DNA of 64,000 nt from Dryas octopetala (GCA_963921425.1 OY992832.1:2294001-2358000); one strand, 5' to 3'; numbered from the stretch's first letter, positions 35,946-48,280 are shown. Numbers and translations: made by a program. Notes: generated by a model from the letters alone, not told the origin.

Positions 35946-38900
35946 TATCTCTAGCTAGCTAGCTTTGTCTCTCTCCAAGTAAACAAGAGATGCAATAGAA
36001 AACACGATAGGGGAGTAGGTAAATGATATGATTCTTATAACCCTTGGAAATCAATAGGTACAAGTAATTTGGCTGCAATGTTAACAAGGGATTAGCTAGG
36101 CCACATGTTTATACAGAAAAGATACAGTATACTTACCATATATTACCATCCCCACATTATTGATTGGCGCCTACAAGGCTGTCATTTGTAAATTTCAAAT
36201 ATATCTAAGAGAGTGAACTACAAAACTAGCCCTGAGAAAATCTTTACAAATTATGTTGGATAATTGTTGTTGTGTTGGGCAGTTTGGTCAATTTGCACAA
36301 CATTATTAGATAACTCATGATGCTTAATTTTGAACTTGGTTTTTCCTTTTTTATGTTTGTGTTTATCTCTAGAAATTTCTTGACCGCAACGGTTGTATAA
36401 ATGTAACTCTCCTCTCATCTCACGTACAAGCGTCAACTTCTTACAAATTAACGGTAATCTTATAATATGTGGTTGTGAGAAGAACGTTGTATGTAAGCTA
36501 AGATACTCTAATAATGAGAAGAAAGTTTTAAGATTTTCACTTTTTTTGTTTTCTAATTGTAATTAAGATATTTTTTGTTTTCTAATTGTAATTAAGATAC
36601 TCTAATAAATGTGGAAATAAATGATAGCTGTCACTTGTGCTAATTGTAATGCGGTAGGAGAATATATGTCCCAGAAAATTTGAAACTATTGAGGCAAAGT
36701 ATGAAACCCTAACCACCGCATGCATGCAGTACAGCAATATTGAATCAGATAAATTGTGCCACGTGTACTACCTGACATTCACTCTAGGTAAATTTTTCTA
36801 TCCTAATAGTACTAGTGAAGTACATGCACTTAAATTTACTAGCTTTGGATCATGAGGAGGATGAAGATGAAGAAAAATTTTCTCTTGTAATTTATGTAAA
36901 TCATAGTAGTCCATATAAAGACTTAAATTCTTGCACAGAAATTATGGGTTTGTTATTTTGTTTGGAATTCTTTTCGGTACTATTTTTCGCCTTCATCTAT
37001 GGGTCTATAGATGTATGTAATAAGAAAATAAATTGTTTAAAACAATTTCTAAATTGTGAATCAAACGAGGCCTAATTGGTTATTCTTCAAAAAGGGAAAC
37101 ACAGTTGAAAATGAAAAGCAAACAAAAAGAAATCTTGTATTTTTTTCTAATAATAGAAAAAACATTGATACAAATGTATCTAAGTTGTACGGGTATATAA
37201 TGGAGCATGTATATCCTCATGTGAATCCAAATCTGCATTAAGGTTTTTCAATTTTAGATTCTTATGTGGAAATTCACTTGGTTTGACTAGATTTATCTAC
37301 AAGAAAGAAAAAAAAAATCTTGAAATCTTATAAAGAAATACATTGATTTAAACAAAAAAAATTCGTAATGCATAAATGTTTATAAAATATTATGAATTAG
37401 TGTTAAGGTATATGACATTCATGATGTTTTAAGTTGATTAATGGATAAAGGCAAAGACTATATAAATGACGTACTTCTTATTACCTATTGGATTTTCATC
37501 AAACAATTGGGAGTACATATGATATGTCTCTTATTAAATTATTTGGGCTTGATGAATTGGGCCTTCCTTAGTGCTTGATTGGAATTTTGTCCATTTCAAA
37601 CTTTTCTTAAATTCAAAATTTTTTTATATGGCTTAAATTCGAACATTTTTAATAAACGAACCAAATATACCCTTTTATAATTATAGTTTTAAAAAATTTA
37701 CGGTAGCTGGACAAGTAATAACACACTCAATAGTACATGCGCATGATGTGTGTGTTTGGTTTATTAGTGAAAGTGATAGCAAATCCCGTTTGCGTTGGTT
37801 TTTACCCTTGGATTAGTTGGATATCACTAGCAAGCTTTGTGGTAATTTTACTAGGGTATGTAGAAATGTACTACGGGTTTTTTTTTTTTTTGAATAAGCC
37901 AATGTTTTAAGTAGTACTATTCAAGGACGGATGCATGTTGTGGGTTATATGTGCTGCAGCCCATATAATCATTTTTTATTTTACTAAAGTAGTTCTTATC
38001 CTAGTCCATTTTCAGTTTTGACCGCCAATGTTTCTCATTTGAAATTTGAATTCACACCTAATGATATTGTGGTAATAGGGTAACTTGAGACAAAATTGGC
38101 TATAAATTTTGTATCAGGAAACATAAAATATGCCATAAAAATCTCTTTGGGTTCAATCCCCCTCCTCAAAAACAGGTTAGAAATGTCTGTATGCCATATC
38201 CTTTATATGGCATCTAGCCACGTACATTACAATATGTGTCCTAACCAAATACAATGCATACATCTAGCAAAGATAATATGATTTGCCCAAATACAATGCA
38301 TACATCTAGCATATGCACACACATATATATTGTAGTATTTTATTGTCAAACTGCCAATCTATGAATCACGTGTTTAAATAAAAATAATCAAACGATGAAT
38401 CTACCCAATTAATAATTCAAATTGACTGGCTAATAAAATAAATTGCCAAATTGTATGGTAAGAAAACATTTCCTTATATGCATATATATTTCCTATTATA
38501 ATTAAAATGAGACTAATTTTTGAGTCATTACCTTAATTAGATTTTTCTTTTGGTGCCATGGAGGCTAGAAATTTCTCAAAATGATTAAATGATTAAAGCC
38601 TAAAATAAAGACAAAATGATTAAATTGAAAAATGCCCTTTACAAATATATATTTTATTTAACTCAAAATAACTATACAAAAGGGGTTGTTATTGGAAACA
38701 AATCGGAAATGATAATTAATATTGTAAATAAATTCAGGCCTTTTCCATACTATATATTAATTTATACAACAAATTATTGGACAATCAAATAATCTGAAAT
38801 TAATTGCTTGAAACTTATAGTTACGGTTTTACTTGTAACTCGAGAAGCGTTTTAGCAACAGAAAATGTAATAGATGTAATCATGTAACAAAGTAAATTAC

Positions 38901-39318
38901 TCAAGGAAATTTTAATTAACCACAACACAGTCAGGTGAATACATATAGTGACGAAATTAAATATTTTTAGGGCAGTTAATAACCACTGTATACGTCAACC
39001 ACTTGAAATTATTTTTTATTAGTAGATCTTATGAGTAAATATAATTGAAGTATGGACAGTATATTGCCATAGGCTTAATTTTCACTGAAACATATATAAT
39101 GGACAAGTAGGGCTGGAGTACGTTTGAAATATTCTAATGAAATTCTATAGCAAATGAGACAAATATAGCTACCAATTGCACTCCATATTATTCATTTCTC
39201 TTTTTTATATAAACACACCAGAAAGAGTTCATTGAGCAACACAAAAATAAAACTAACGTACAACACTATTAATTCCACCAAGCTAGCTAGCAATCATCAA
39301 TTAACTCATGATGAAATT
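35946..39318. other. AT-rich spacer between the two bZIP genes
   Basis: It holds the promoter of the first bZIP gene, a 29-bp exact tandem repeat (36542-36599), a 24-bp direct repeat (38245-38268 and about 38287-38310), and long AT-rich tracts. I see no gene. Confidence 0.6.
36542..36599. repeat. Exact 29-bp tandem repeat, two copies
   Basis: The unit TTTTTTGTTTTCTAATTGTA plus nine bases (36542-36570) is repeated perfectly at 36571-36599, so the duplication is recent or sequence-conserving. Confidence 0.9.
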
Positions 39319-41053
39319 TCACATGAACTTGTTGAAGGACGACCCAGCTGGGTTCTGCAGATCAGGATCAATATTATCCATGTCCGTATCATAGGTCATC
39401 ACGATCGTATCCACAAACGACGGTTCATCCTGAAATTGGTTCCCAGTAGTTGGGTTCACCATCTGGCGCCGGTCGAACCCAGCCAGTTGGCCCGGTTCAT
39501 TAGATTGATTCGAGCCATGGTCAACTTGCGGGTTCAAATCCGCCAAATTCACCATTCGAATCGGAACTTCATTCCCAATAAATGGGTTCGCTATCTGAGC
39601 GTCGAACCCAGCTGGTTGGCCCGGTTCATTAAATTGAACCGACCCATGGCCAACTGGATGGTTCAAATCAGCCAAATTCACCATTCTTGGGTTCACTATC
39701 TGGGGGTCGAACCCGGCTGGTTGGCATGGTTCATTAAATTGAACCGGGCCATGGACAGCTGGCTGGTTCAGATCGGCCAAATTCAGCATTTGGTAACCTG
39801 CAGGAGTGTTGAAACTCTCTGCTGCTGCTGCTGCCGCCTGTCGTCTCTGAAATTCAAACAGCTGCAGCAGAGAGTCTCTTTGTTTCTTCAGTTCCTCACA
39901 TTCAGCTGCATATAAACACGCATGTATATATGCAAGGTTAAGCGCCTAGCTTCATGTTAATATTCATGAAGAGAGAGAGAGAGAGAGAGAGGACCTTTTT
40001 TGAAACAAAGTTCGCCAGTATAGGCAGAAAAGTTTTGCTTCAATGAACTGTTTTCTGCTCTCGTCAACTTATTTTCACCATCAGCGTATTTGACTCTTGA
40101 ACCGTTGACAGCTATTTCAGCCTGCAACACATGGTGTATACATATACAACGCACATGTGTTTTAACAATTATTTTTCTATAAACTATTTGTAAAACTCAT
40201 CATCTTCTTTATCATCTCTGTAATAGACCTGTGTTTACGGAGTCGCACTTCTATTATAGAGAAATTTATAAAAAATGGTGAGTTAAAATGAAGCAATATC
40301 AAAAATATTCTCTTACTAAATAGTCTGACATATTATTATATTATCAAATTGTGAATCAGAATCATTCAATATCAAATGAAATCGTATTATAATGTATTCT
40401 TGATTCACAGTTTGAAAACAAATTATCTCAAATTTTGTAAGAGAATATTACTCATATACATGTAATTATAATAAACGAGAATATGAGTAGCATCAGGTGA
40501 AAAATTACTTCTAGAGCTTTTACTTGCATCTCGAGTTGCGATTTATAGTTTTCCAGCTTCTCCCGATACGTCTGTGAATATTTTCGACTCTTCTCAATTC
40601 TAAAGACAACATATCGAAATATTGTAAAATTATATATAAAAAAGATTAAGAAATTATGATAAGAAAATTAAAATGCATGTTTTTTTGAGTGGATCCACAA
40701 TATATGATGCGTTCTTCATATACAGGTTTTTAGAAAAGAGCTGGATTGGAGTGTGAAAAGTGATCCAAGTTCAAATAACTTCCAATAGCCATATACTTTT
40801 TAATAGAGAGGTATTCATAGTAAGAAGGCTAGATAAGCAACCTTTTCAGCTTAATGGAGTCCACATTAGGGACTGCAGATTCAGTAAAACCCTCATGGAG
40901 TTCAACCTCCATGGTCTCAGAGTTCGGTTCTTCAGTTTCTGGGATCGGTGCAAGTCCTTTTTCAGGGTTACCACTGTTACTGGATGGTGGCAGCTGTGGT
41001 GGGATCTGAGGCAGTTCCTGCTGGGTTGTCTTGTTGTTGTTGGAGCCCTCCAT
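39319..41053 (-). CDS. Diverged bZIP-like paralogue with Asn-to-Ser basic region and C-terminal triple repeat
   Basis: Four exons, 41053-40842, 40599-40509, 40121-39995 and 39905-39319, encode 338 residues. Exon sizes 91 and 127 and their phases equal those of the bZIP gene at 33813-35945, which marks them as paralogues. The basic-region equivalent reads KLKRIEKSRKYSQTYREKLE: the invariant Asn is Ser, while the Arg eight positions later remains. The zipper-type helix continues (YKSQLEMQVKALEAEIAV). The C-terminal exon carries a Gln/Ala segment and three copies of a roughly 40-residue repeat starting (M)NLADLN and containing NEPxQxAGFD. DNA binding is therefore doubtful; it may act as a dimer partner. 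A 5' UTR intron may precede ATG 41053, since TTTTTCAG lies 20 bp upstream. Confidence 0.82.
39340..39795 (-). repeat. Coding triple tandem repeat (NLADLN...AGFD) in the bZIP-like paralogue
   Basis: On the minus strand three units start at about 39789, 39684 and 39556. Each encodes NLADLN, then a HG motif, then NEP and AGFD. Units differ at several residues, and the second has a short insertion, so expansion is not very recent. Confidence 0.85.
39971..39992. repeat. (GA)n microsatellite abutting a splice donor
   Basis: On the coding (minus) strand the donor of the third intron reads GTC followed at once by CT repeats. Confidence 0.93.
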
Positions 41054-42195
41054 ATATTTGTTGGTTTTTACCTGAAAAATACAAGCAGCCAAAGCTATAT
41101 TAGTGCACACCAAGAAGACCCAAAACACCAAAACAAAGCATATACAGTCATACTAACCTCACAAAAGATTATAAGCAAGAAATGATGATTAGAGCTAGCT
41201 AGTGAGTAGCGAGTAGGTGGGTTTGCTATATGTCCCTTTTATAGATGCTAGGCAAGGGGAAAAAAGAGAGAGAGTGATGCTTGGATAAGATTAGGGTTTT
41301 AAGAGCATGAAACATACACTTTCTTTTTTCATTATTTCGAGATAAAATCGAGGTAATTAAATAAAAACAAATTCATAAATCCAAACCTGAAAATTAAAGT
41401 AAATGTAAAACAAATAAGTTCAAATTATAGCGCGAATTTTGAAATACATATATGAACGTCATACACGTGCGAACAAAACAAATACGCAATTTAATCAATT
41501 ATAGATGGTTAATTAATTCGCACGGCAATTGATTTAATTTGAATCAACTAATCCGCGGGTTATGTTGATAAGAGTACGGGCGCCTACGTCTACATTTTCG
41601 TCTTTTCTTTTACATGGTAGGAGTGCTGTCTATGTTTATTGCCTGAGGAATACAAGCTGTTCTTGACATTTATGATATTTGCATATTGATTACTAGACTG
41701 TAACTGGTTTTCAGCCATCTATACCTGAGATGTATGTGACTCTACATGCCAATTCAAAATTATTTCCATTTTAATTTCCAGTGGCAAGTGCTAAATCATA
41801 ACGAAACTTCGCCCCACCTGCATATATGTAGATAGGGAATATATATATATATATATATATATTTTGGCCGGTTATATATATTTGGGTTGATTAATAAATT
41901 TTTTCAATTTTTTCTTGATAGTTATCACAATAAAGCTAGAAAAAGCAATCATTTGGTTTCTCATCTTTACATTCTTGTTTCGCGAGAGGAGCATTGAAGG
42001 TGATACCGTGAGAGAGTACTAGAGTTTCCAATTACAAGAATAGAAAATTAAATGTTAATTCCTACGTGGCTAAAAACTCTGATATCTTGAATACATCTAC
42101 AGTCAATATGTGTTTAATTACTGCGTAACTGTCAATAACAAAACATTTGAATTACAAGCCCAAACAAAGCAAACTCTCTTATATTATTGAATAAA

Positions 42196-42744
42196 GCTGG
42201 TAAACTATATTTTTGTTTATGTGATTTGACCCGAAAGTACATTTGATACTTGTGGTTTCAATTTTCTCAATTTGATCCTTATGTTTTATATTTTTTACAA
42301 TCTTAAGACATTATACGCCTAAAATGAAATTTTTTCTCAAATCAAAACTAATAACTTGTTTAAACTAGTAAGTTTTACTTAAGAATGACTAAAAATTATG
42401 TATATAACTTTGAATTTTTTATTGTCAAACAATAATTTAAAGAATCACAAACTTAAAGTTCAAACTCAAAATTTTGTGAGCCTCAATTTCTTTAGCAAAC
42501 AAATACTAAAATAAAAATTGAAATAAGTTTTAAAAAGCCCATAAGATGGTCTTAATTTCAATCCCTCAACAATTTTTTTTTTGAAAACAAGTGGATAATT
42601 TATCCCTAAAAATTTGAGTTTTGTTAAAATTGTCCTAATATTACAAATAACATAAAACATAGAGACCAAATTGAAAAAATTGAAACCACGAGGACCGAAT
42701 GTGATTTCGAGCCAAAACAGATGAACCAAAAAAATAGTTTACCC
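42196..42744. mobile_element. Mutator-like MITE, 549 bp, long inverted repeats, 9-bp target-site duplication
   Basis: An exact 9-bp duplication TTGAATAAA flanks it (42187-42195 and 42745-42753). The arms pair for at least 100 bp: the left arm reads GGTAAACTATATTTTTGTTT and the complement of the right reads GGTAAACTATTTTTTTGGTT. Both continue through GTGGTTTCAATTTT and CAATTTG. Nine-base duplications and long inverted repeats are typical of Mutator-like elements. It has no coding capacity. Confidence 0.88.
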
Positions 42745-43433
42745 TTGAATAAACGGGGCACTAGGCCCAACCAAAGCAATTATTGGATCATGATCCTCTA
42801 CTCATTTGTCTACCATGCTTTTAATTTTGGCTATCAACCTTCTCACATTTTCCTTTCTCTCTCTTTGATGACCAAAATTAAAACATGATAGAAAAATGGT
42901 AGATAAATAGGTTGTGGATCCGATCCCAACTAAACAATAGTCCTGGGCCCAAGTTTTGTAACAAAAGAAGTCATACTACTAGGCAGACGAGAATGATAAC
43001 ATAACAAGCCCAAATCATTATAAAGAGCCCAAATGCTCTAGCAGTAACCAATTAATCCAACTTTAACAATTGAAAATAATAACAAAAATAAAATAAACAA
43101 AATATACTAGAGTATTCGACAAAATTATATATTTGTAGTGTGGATGCGATGAGATCAAAAAATTATAAAAATTGATCAATATGATATGAAAGTTTGATGA
43201 GCGTTTCTTGATGGTCCGGTAATGTTTTCGAAGCCAATACATGTGTTGAGGGAGTGTGAAATTTTTATAATTGATAATAAGAATGAGTGTTTTTTTTTTT
43301 ATTATATAATTGAACCTATGCCTAATTATCCGTTTTTTAATTACATTTTATAAAATGGAACTCGATTCAACTATCTCAATATTTACTCATGACCCCACTA
43401 CCTTTTACAAGCTTAAGATCTTTTAGTATCTTG

Positions 43434-44214
43434 TATAGGTAGGTTTGAAAACCGTAAAAACGACCGAACTAATCCGAACCAAATCGAAAAAGTTGATTTT
43501 TGACAAAAAAATTGAACTGGTTGACCAAAAATTGAATTGAACCGAACCAACCATCTCTTAGGTTTAATTCGATTTTGATCTTCAGAAAACTGTATGAACC
43601 AAACCGAACCGATGACCACCATTTTCTTAAAAATCTTTTGCACTGTAATCTTAATGAATTTATAATTTCTTTAATTTTTTAGTTGATGCATTAAACTTCC
43701 ATCAATAGTTTAGGATGTTTTAGGCTTCAAAGATGACATATAACAAGATTAGTAGAAATCATCGGCTCGAACTTGGAATCGCGTGAAACTTGGCAGGCTG
43801 ATTGGAATGGATGAGTTGAACAAAACCAGCCACTGCCTAAGCGCATTTTCGGCCAATTCTATCGTTTAGGCCCTCAAATTAGCTTTTTCTTTAATTTCGC
43901 ATTTTTGTCAACTTATTTACATTTTGGCCCTATAAAAGGGATTGTAATTTTTCATTATTTGCATCTTTTGACATTATTATTACTCTAGGAATTTCTAGGG
44001 TTTCAATAAACAGGGAAAAAAAACAACAGAGATTTTTAAAAATGGATTCTAAATGTTAAAAGAAGTGAAAAAAAAAAAGTGCCAAGCCAAATAGATTGAA
44101 CCAAACCGATGGAGTTTAGATTCGGTTCAATTGTGAATAATTTTAATGATGAAATTGAACCGATTCTTTGTAATAGGTTTGATTTGAGCCAAACCAAAAC
44201 GAACCCACCCCCTA
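43434..44214. mobile_element. Non-autonomous hAT-like element, 781 bp
   Basis: AGTATCTTG occurs on both sides (43425-43433 and 44215-44223), an 8- to 9-bp target-site duplication. The ends are TATAGGTAGGTTTG and CCCACCCCCTA, a weak inverted repeat. Subterminal GAACCGAACCAAACCG-like motifs are numerous on both flanks. There is no transposase. The exact boundary is uncertain by one or two bases. Confidence 0.7.
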
Positions 44215-44394
44215 AGTATCTTGGACGGGTTTTGTAAGCAAACTTTTAAACTTTTTAAAATGGATGTGGTGTAGCCGTAAAGGGAACATTTTACATTTAC
44301 ATATAGAGTTATAGACTAGGGCCGCCCAAATTTAATATTAAAAAAGACAAACAGAGCAGGTATAGTTGGTTCGGGTAATTGATTAGGAGAAGAA

Positions 44395-47300
44395 ATGCAC
44401 TGGTGCTGTGCCTTAGACTCAGTAGCCACCCCATGTCCTGTGCCGGAAGCTCGACTACAACTACGACTGCCTTTCAACACCACCTCTAGTTCTTCACTTG
44501 GTCCTCTTCTCTCTCCCAGATCAATTTCAGGCACTACCACCACCAACTCTCTCCGCTCCAGTACACTCAGATACCCACCAACAACAACAATCAGCAAGCC
44601 TCGCCGCCAAGTCACGTCAGCCCCCGCCACTATGCTTCCAGAAAACCCGGTCCTCTCTGATGTTTGCGCCACCGCTATTTCCGGCGCTGTAGCTCTTTTC
44701 TTTCTCCTCTTGTGGGAACAGACCGCCAAGCATAGGGTCTTCGACCAGGTCAAGATCCCATCTTTTGTTTCTCTTTGGCTACCCATTATAACGTATGAAA
44801 TATACGTGTTATATGCTTGAATACTATTTTGGTACACAATTTTTCGTCTAACCTTTGGTGGGTATTATTGGGTTCTGATTGATTTGTTAGAAAGCACTGA
44901 TTTTGATTAGTTTACTAATCACTCACAAATGAGACTCTTGATGTGAAGAGTAGGATCCAAAGCATACCACATGTAGCAAAATTGTATCTGCGGCTTAATT
45001 CTTAGTAAGGGTTGTTAATATTTTCTTCTTCAAGCGAGAGCTGAAGAGTGAGTGAGTGGCATTTTAAAAACTTAACCAGTGAGTGTTTGGTGGTTCACAG
45101 CCTCTGTGGTAGTCACCCATCTGAAAATGCTTTCAGATTTCTTATCTACTACCATCTTTTAATAGCATGATTGTAATGGGTTTTGTTATATTGTTTGTTG
45201 TCTGTGGGTCTTAAGCCAAAGAAAGGGGATCCACTGTTATCCTGCCTCATTAAACCTCAAACAAGGGACTGATCAATTGAGATGGGATGTGATGGATGGT
45301 TTTACAATCCAGGAGTTGTATCAGTCTTTACAATCTTGTTGTCTCAATATGTTATTATTTCTAATTCTCAGCCTTATTAGGGACCTCTGATGATAAGTTT
45401 ACAAACACAGCTTTAGTATACATGGGTTACAATGATTTCAAATTACAATGTAGGAACCTGATTATCAGAAATTACATTGCTCTTGTAAATTTATTTGCTT
45501 TAGACTTTGTGGATGGGTTTTCCCTTCTTTGGATATAGCAGCAGATAAATCTGATCCTAACATGGGTTGTGTTTCAACATCTGCATTATGAGATCAAATC
45601 TTTACAGGATTTTAATTTAATCATTAGAGATTTATTTTGTTATAATCGACATTGGTCAATCAAAATGGGACTTGTAGCTTCACCTTCTTAACATAACTTG
45701 TTGTCCTAGAAAACCTTTACATCTAAAAGTTTTTTATCCTTTCTTTTGTAGAAACTCAATAGGAAGCTTGTGCATGTGAGCATTGGCCTAGTTTTCATGC
45801 TTTGCTGGCCGCTATTCAGGTAATCTTATGACTAAAGTGGTTATTTTAATAACTTTATGATGCATCTGCCTAATAATAGCTACTATGTATAATTGCAGCT
45901 CTGGCCATCGAGGAGCACTTTTAGCATCTCTTATTCCGGGTGTCAATATTATAAGAATGCTTCTATTGGGACTTGGAATATATAAAGATGAAGGAACAGT
46001 GAAGTCAATGAGCAGATTTGGAGACTACAGGTAGCGATTTTGAAACAATTGTTGGTTCAAGGATGTCAAGATAGATTATTTCTGCCATAATCGCTCATAT
46101 GTGTGACTCTGTCCTTAGACTTGGTTCCACCTAGAGAGTTACATTGTTAACTTGCTATGAAGTAACCCCAGCTGCTTGACCTTTTTTTTTTTTTTATGAG
46201 TCAAAATATTTTTTATTAATGTTATATAGGAACACATACAAACACAATGAACAAGCTTTGCACTGGATATACATATAAATCCTGTAATTTCTAGCTGCCA
46301 GAAGCATCTAACAATATTTCTGGTCAACATTGTGCAACATCTACAATAAGCAACATCCTAAGAAACAACAGTCTTCTAATCTGCGTGAATAGAGAAGAAA
46401 TGATATCTTAAGAAACTACAGTCTTCCCTTCTTTCGAAGTCCAGAATAATGCCTCAAAGTGGACATTATCCCACAAGCATGCCACTTTCTGCCTGCTATT
46501 TTTCAAATATCCTTTTATTTCGTTCCTATCCATACCACCCAAAAGACAGCCAACACTCTACAATTTCACAAGCCTTTTGGTTTCTTCCCCCAAACCCAAA
46601 CCCACATCCCAATCTAAATCTTGCAATTGCTTTCTTATGACCTTGACTAAGAGGAAATTACTTTCTCTCATAATAAAGCAGAAGGAACAGGCTATGGTTA
46701 TTTACCAGCTTGGTGGCCGTTTAAATTATAATACCTGCCAGTGGTGACCAAATTTCTACAATTGAGCCATGCCTGAGCAAAGACTAAAAACAAGATTTGT
46801 TTTTTGCTTTTGACATTGATTGGTTACCTAAGTTTCATACATGATTTCTAATTTGCCTTTACCTTTCCATGCATCAGGGAACTTCTTAAGGGACCACTGT
46901 ACTATGCCACGGCAGTAACTTTCGCTTGTATAATATACTGGAGAACTTCCCCTATTGCAATTGCTGTAATAAGCAATCTGTGTGCTGGAGATGGTATAAC
47001 TAATTGATTCAGTTTGTTCATTTTTTTGTGTTGATTTAGGTTGACTTTTACCTTCTCTAGTAAAATACTTGAGCTCTTGAATAATTGCACAACAGAACTG
47101 GTCAGGACTTCTCTCAAATAACTGCTAATGAAGGCTTATAATTGTTTTCACTTGCTTGTTTCAGGTTTAGCAGACATTATTGGTAGGCGTTTTGGTACTC
47201 AAAAAATTCCATACAACAGAAACAAATCTTTAGCTGGTAGTGTTGCAATGGCATCTGCTGGTTTTGTAGCATCTACTGGGTAACTTTTTCTGGCTTATTT

Positions 47301-47548
47301 TGGTGCTCTCTTAGATCGATTGAACTTCAGAATCTAGCGTGTTTCTTAATGGTAGTTAATGTTGTGACAGGTATATGTACTATTTCTCCACATTTGGATT
47401 TGTTCAGGAGAGCTGGGATATGGTTTTAGGTTTTCTGGTTGTGTCTCTTGCCTCAGCACTTGTAGAATCACTCCCAATAAGCACAGAGCTTGATGACAAC
47501 CTAACAGTTCCACTTGCTTCTATATTAGTCGGCAGTCTTGTTTTCTAA
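44395..47548 (+). CDS. FOLK: Farnesol kinase, chloroplastic (phytol/farnesol kinase family)
   Basis: Six exons, 44395-44748, 45752-45819, 45899-46030, 46878-46993, 47165-47279 and 47371-47548, encode 320 residues. FOLK phosphorylates farnesol using CTP or other NTPs, salvages it to farnesyl phosphate, and affects ABA sensitivity. Residues 1-80 form a Ser/Thr-rich transit peptide. The rest is a multi-pass membrane domain with family signatures KLVHVSIGLVFMLCWPLFS, RELLKGPLYYA, CAGDGLADIIGRRFG and LVESLPISTELDDNLTVPLA. The CAGDG motif carries the likely nucleotide-binding residues. The sequence is much closer to FOLK (LPENPVLSDVCA after the transit peptide) than to the phytol kinase VTE5. Intron 3 holds a degraded LINE fragment. 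An ATCAATAAATG signal near 47700 could direct polyadenylation. Confidence 0.95.
46181..46690 (-). mobile_element. Degraded LINE 3' fragment in FOLK intron 3
   Basis: A poly(T) run (about 46181-46195) marks the tail of an element inserted on the minus strand. Reading that strand gives pieces resembling the C-terminal region of plant LINE proteins (for example LWDNVHFEALFWTSK after an RNERIFE-like stretch), interrupted by stops and frame changes. No clear target-site duplication was seen. It is 5'-truncated and old. Confidence 0.5.
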
Positions 47549-48280
47549 TTTGTGTAATCCTTGTAAATAGAAGCCATGGAAAAGTTGATGAAGGCAAGTT
47601 TGGCGATAATCAATAGCATTTGGCCAACTTGATTGGGTGTTGTATTGTATGTGTACTCTAACATTGTTGCTTAGTTTGACAATTTGTAACTGATACTGTA
47701 TCAATAAATGAAAGAACTTTGAATACTCTTTCGTGAAAATTAACATGATAATGCAGGTAGACGAGCAATTTGTGAGTCCCAGAACATACTAAGGTCATAG
47801 TAGCAGTAGCTCAAAAGACTGACAATGCAGGTGACTTGAGCATTTTTTCCTGCCTGCATGAATTTCCAAAATGAATGGAATAAAGGGGTATTCTCTCACG
47901 AATTTGGAGCCATAGCTACTTAATGATCCAGATGATTAGGTCAGTCTACCAACCCAAAATGAGAGTGATACTGATATCTGAAATCATGCATCCAAACCAC
48001 TGTTCAAAATAAAGGAGACTTTGGAGTATAAAATATGCCAGCAAACTATGGAACTATATAGAAGATATTTGGTGAATAATGATTGACAATTCAGTTACTA
48101 TCAAAACCACAATATAATGGCTTTAAAACTAGTGGTAGGGGTTAAAGAGACATTTAACAATGGCCCAAATTTAGAAGGCTCACAGCCACATCCCAGAAAT
48201 CCAAGTCAGCCATACAAGACAAATAGAATTGCTCTGCAGTCTGCAGTCTAAAACCAAATCTGGGCATGCAAAAGCGCCTG
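47549..48280. other. Spacer between convergent FOLK and small membrane protein genes
   Basis: It contains both 3' UTRs, including ATCAATAAATG near 47700 on the FOLK side. No additional feature was recognised. Confidence 0.55.

Larger units (their letters stand above)
41054..44394. other. Intergenic region rich in DNA transposons
   Basis: It contains a TA microsatellite (41840-41862), a 549-bp Mutator-like MITE (42196-42744) and a 781-bp hAT-like element (43434-44214). No gene was seen. Confidence 0.65.

Noticed and set aside
39340-39795. EAR repression motif DLNxxP in the bZIP-like repeats
   Set aside because: The sequences are DLNQP, DLNHP and DLNPQ, so the proline spacing does not match; only a resemblance is noted.
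39232-39915. 227-codon plus-strand frame
   Set aside because: It is the antisense shadow of the repeat-bearing last exon of the bZIP-like gene.
44316-44837. 173-codon minus-strand frame
   Set aside because: It lies antisense to FOLK exon 1, which has a clear transit peptide and matching downstream exons.
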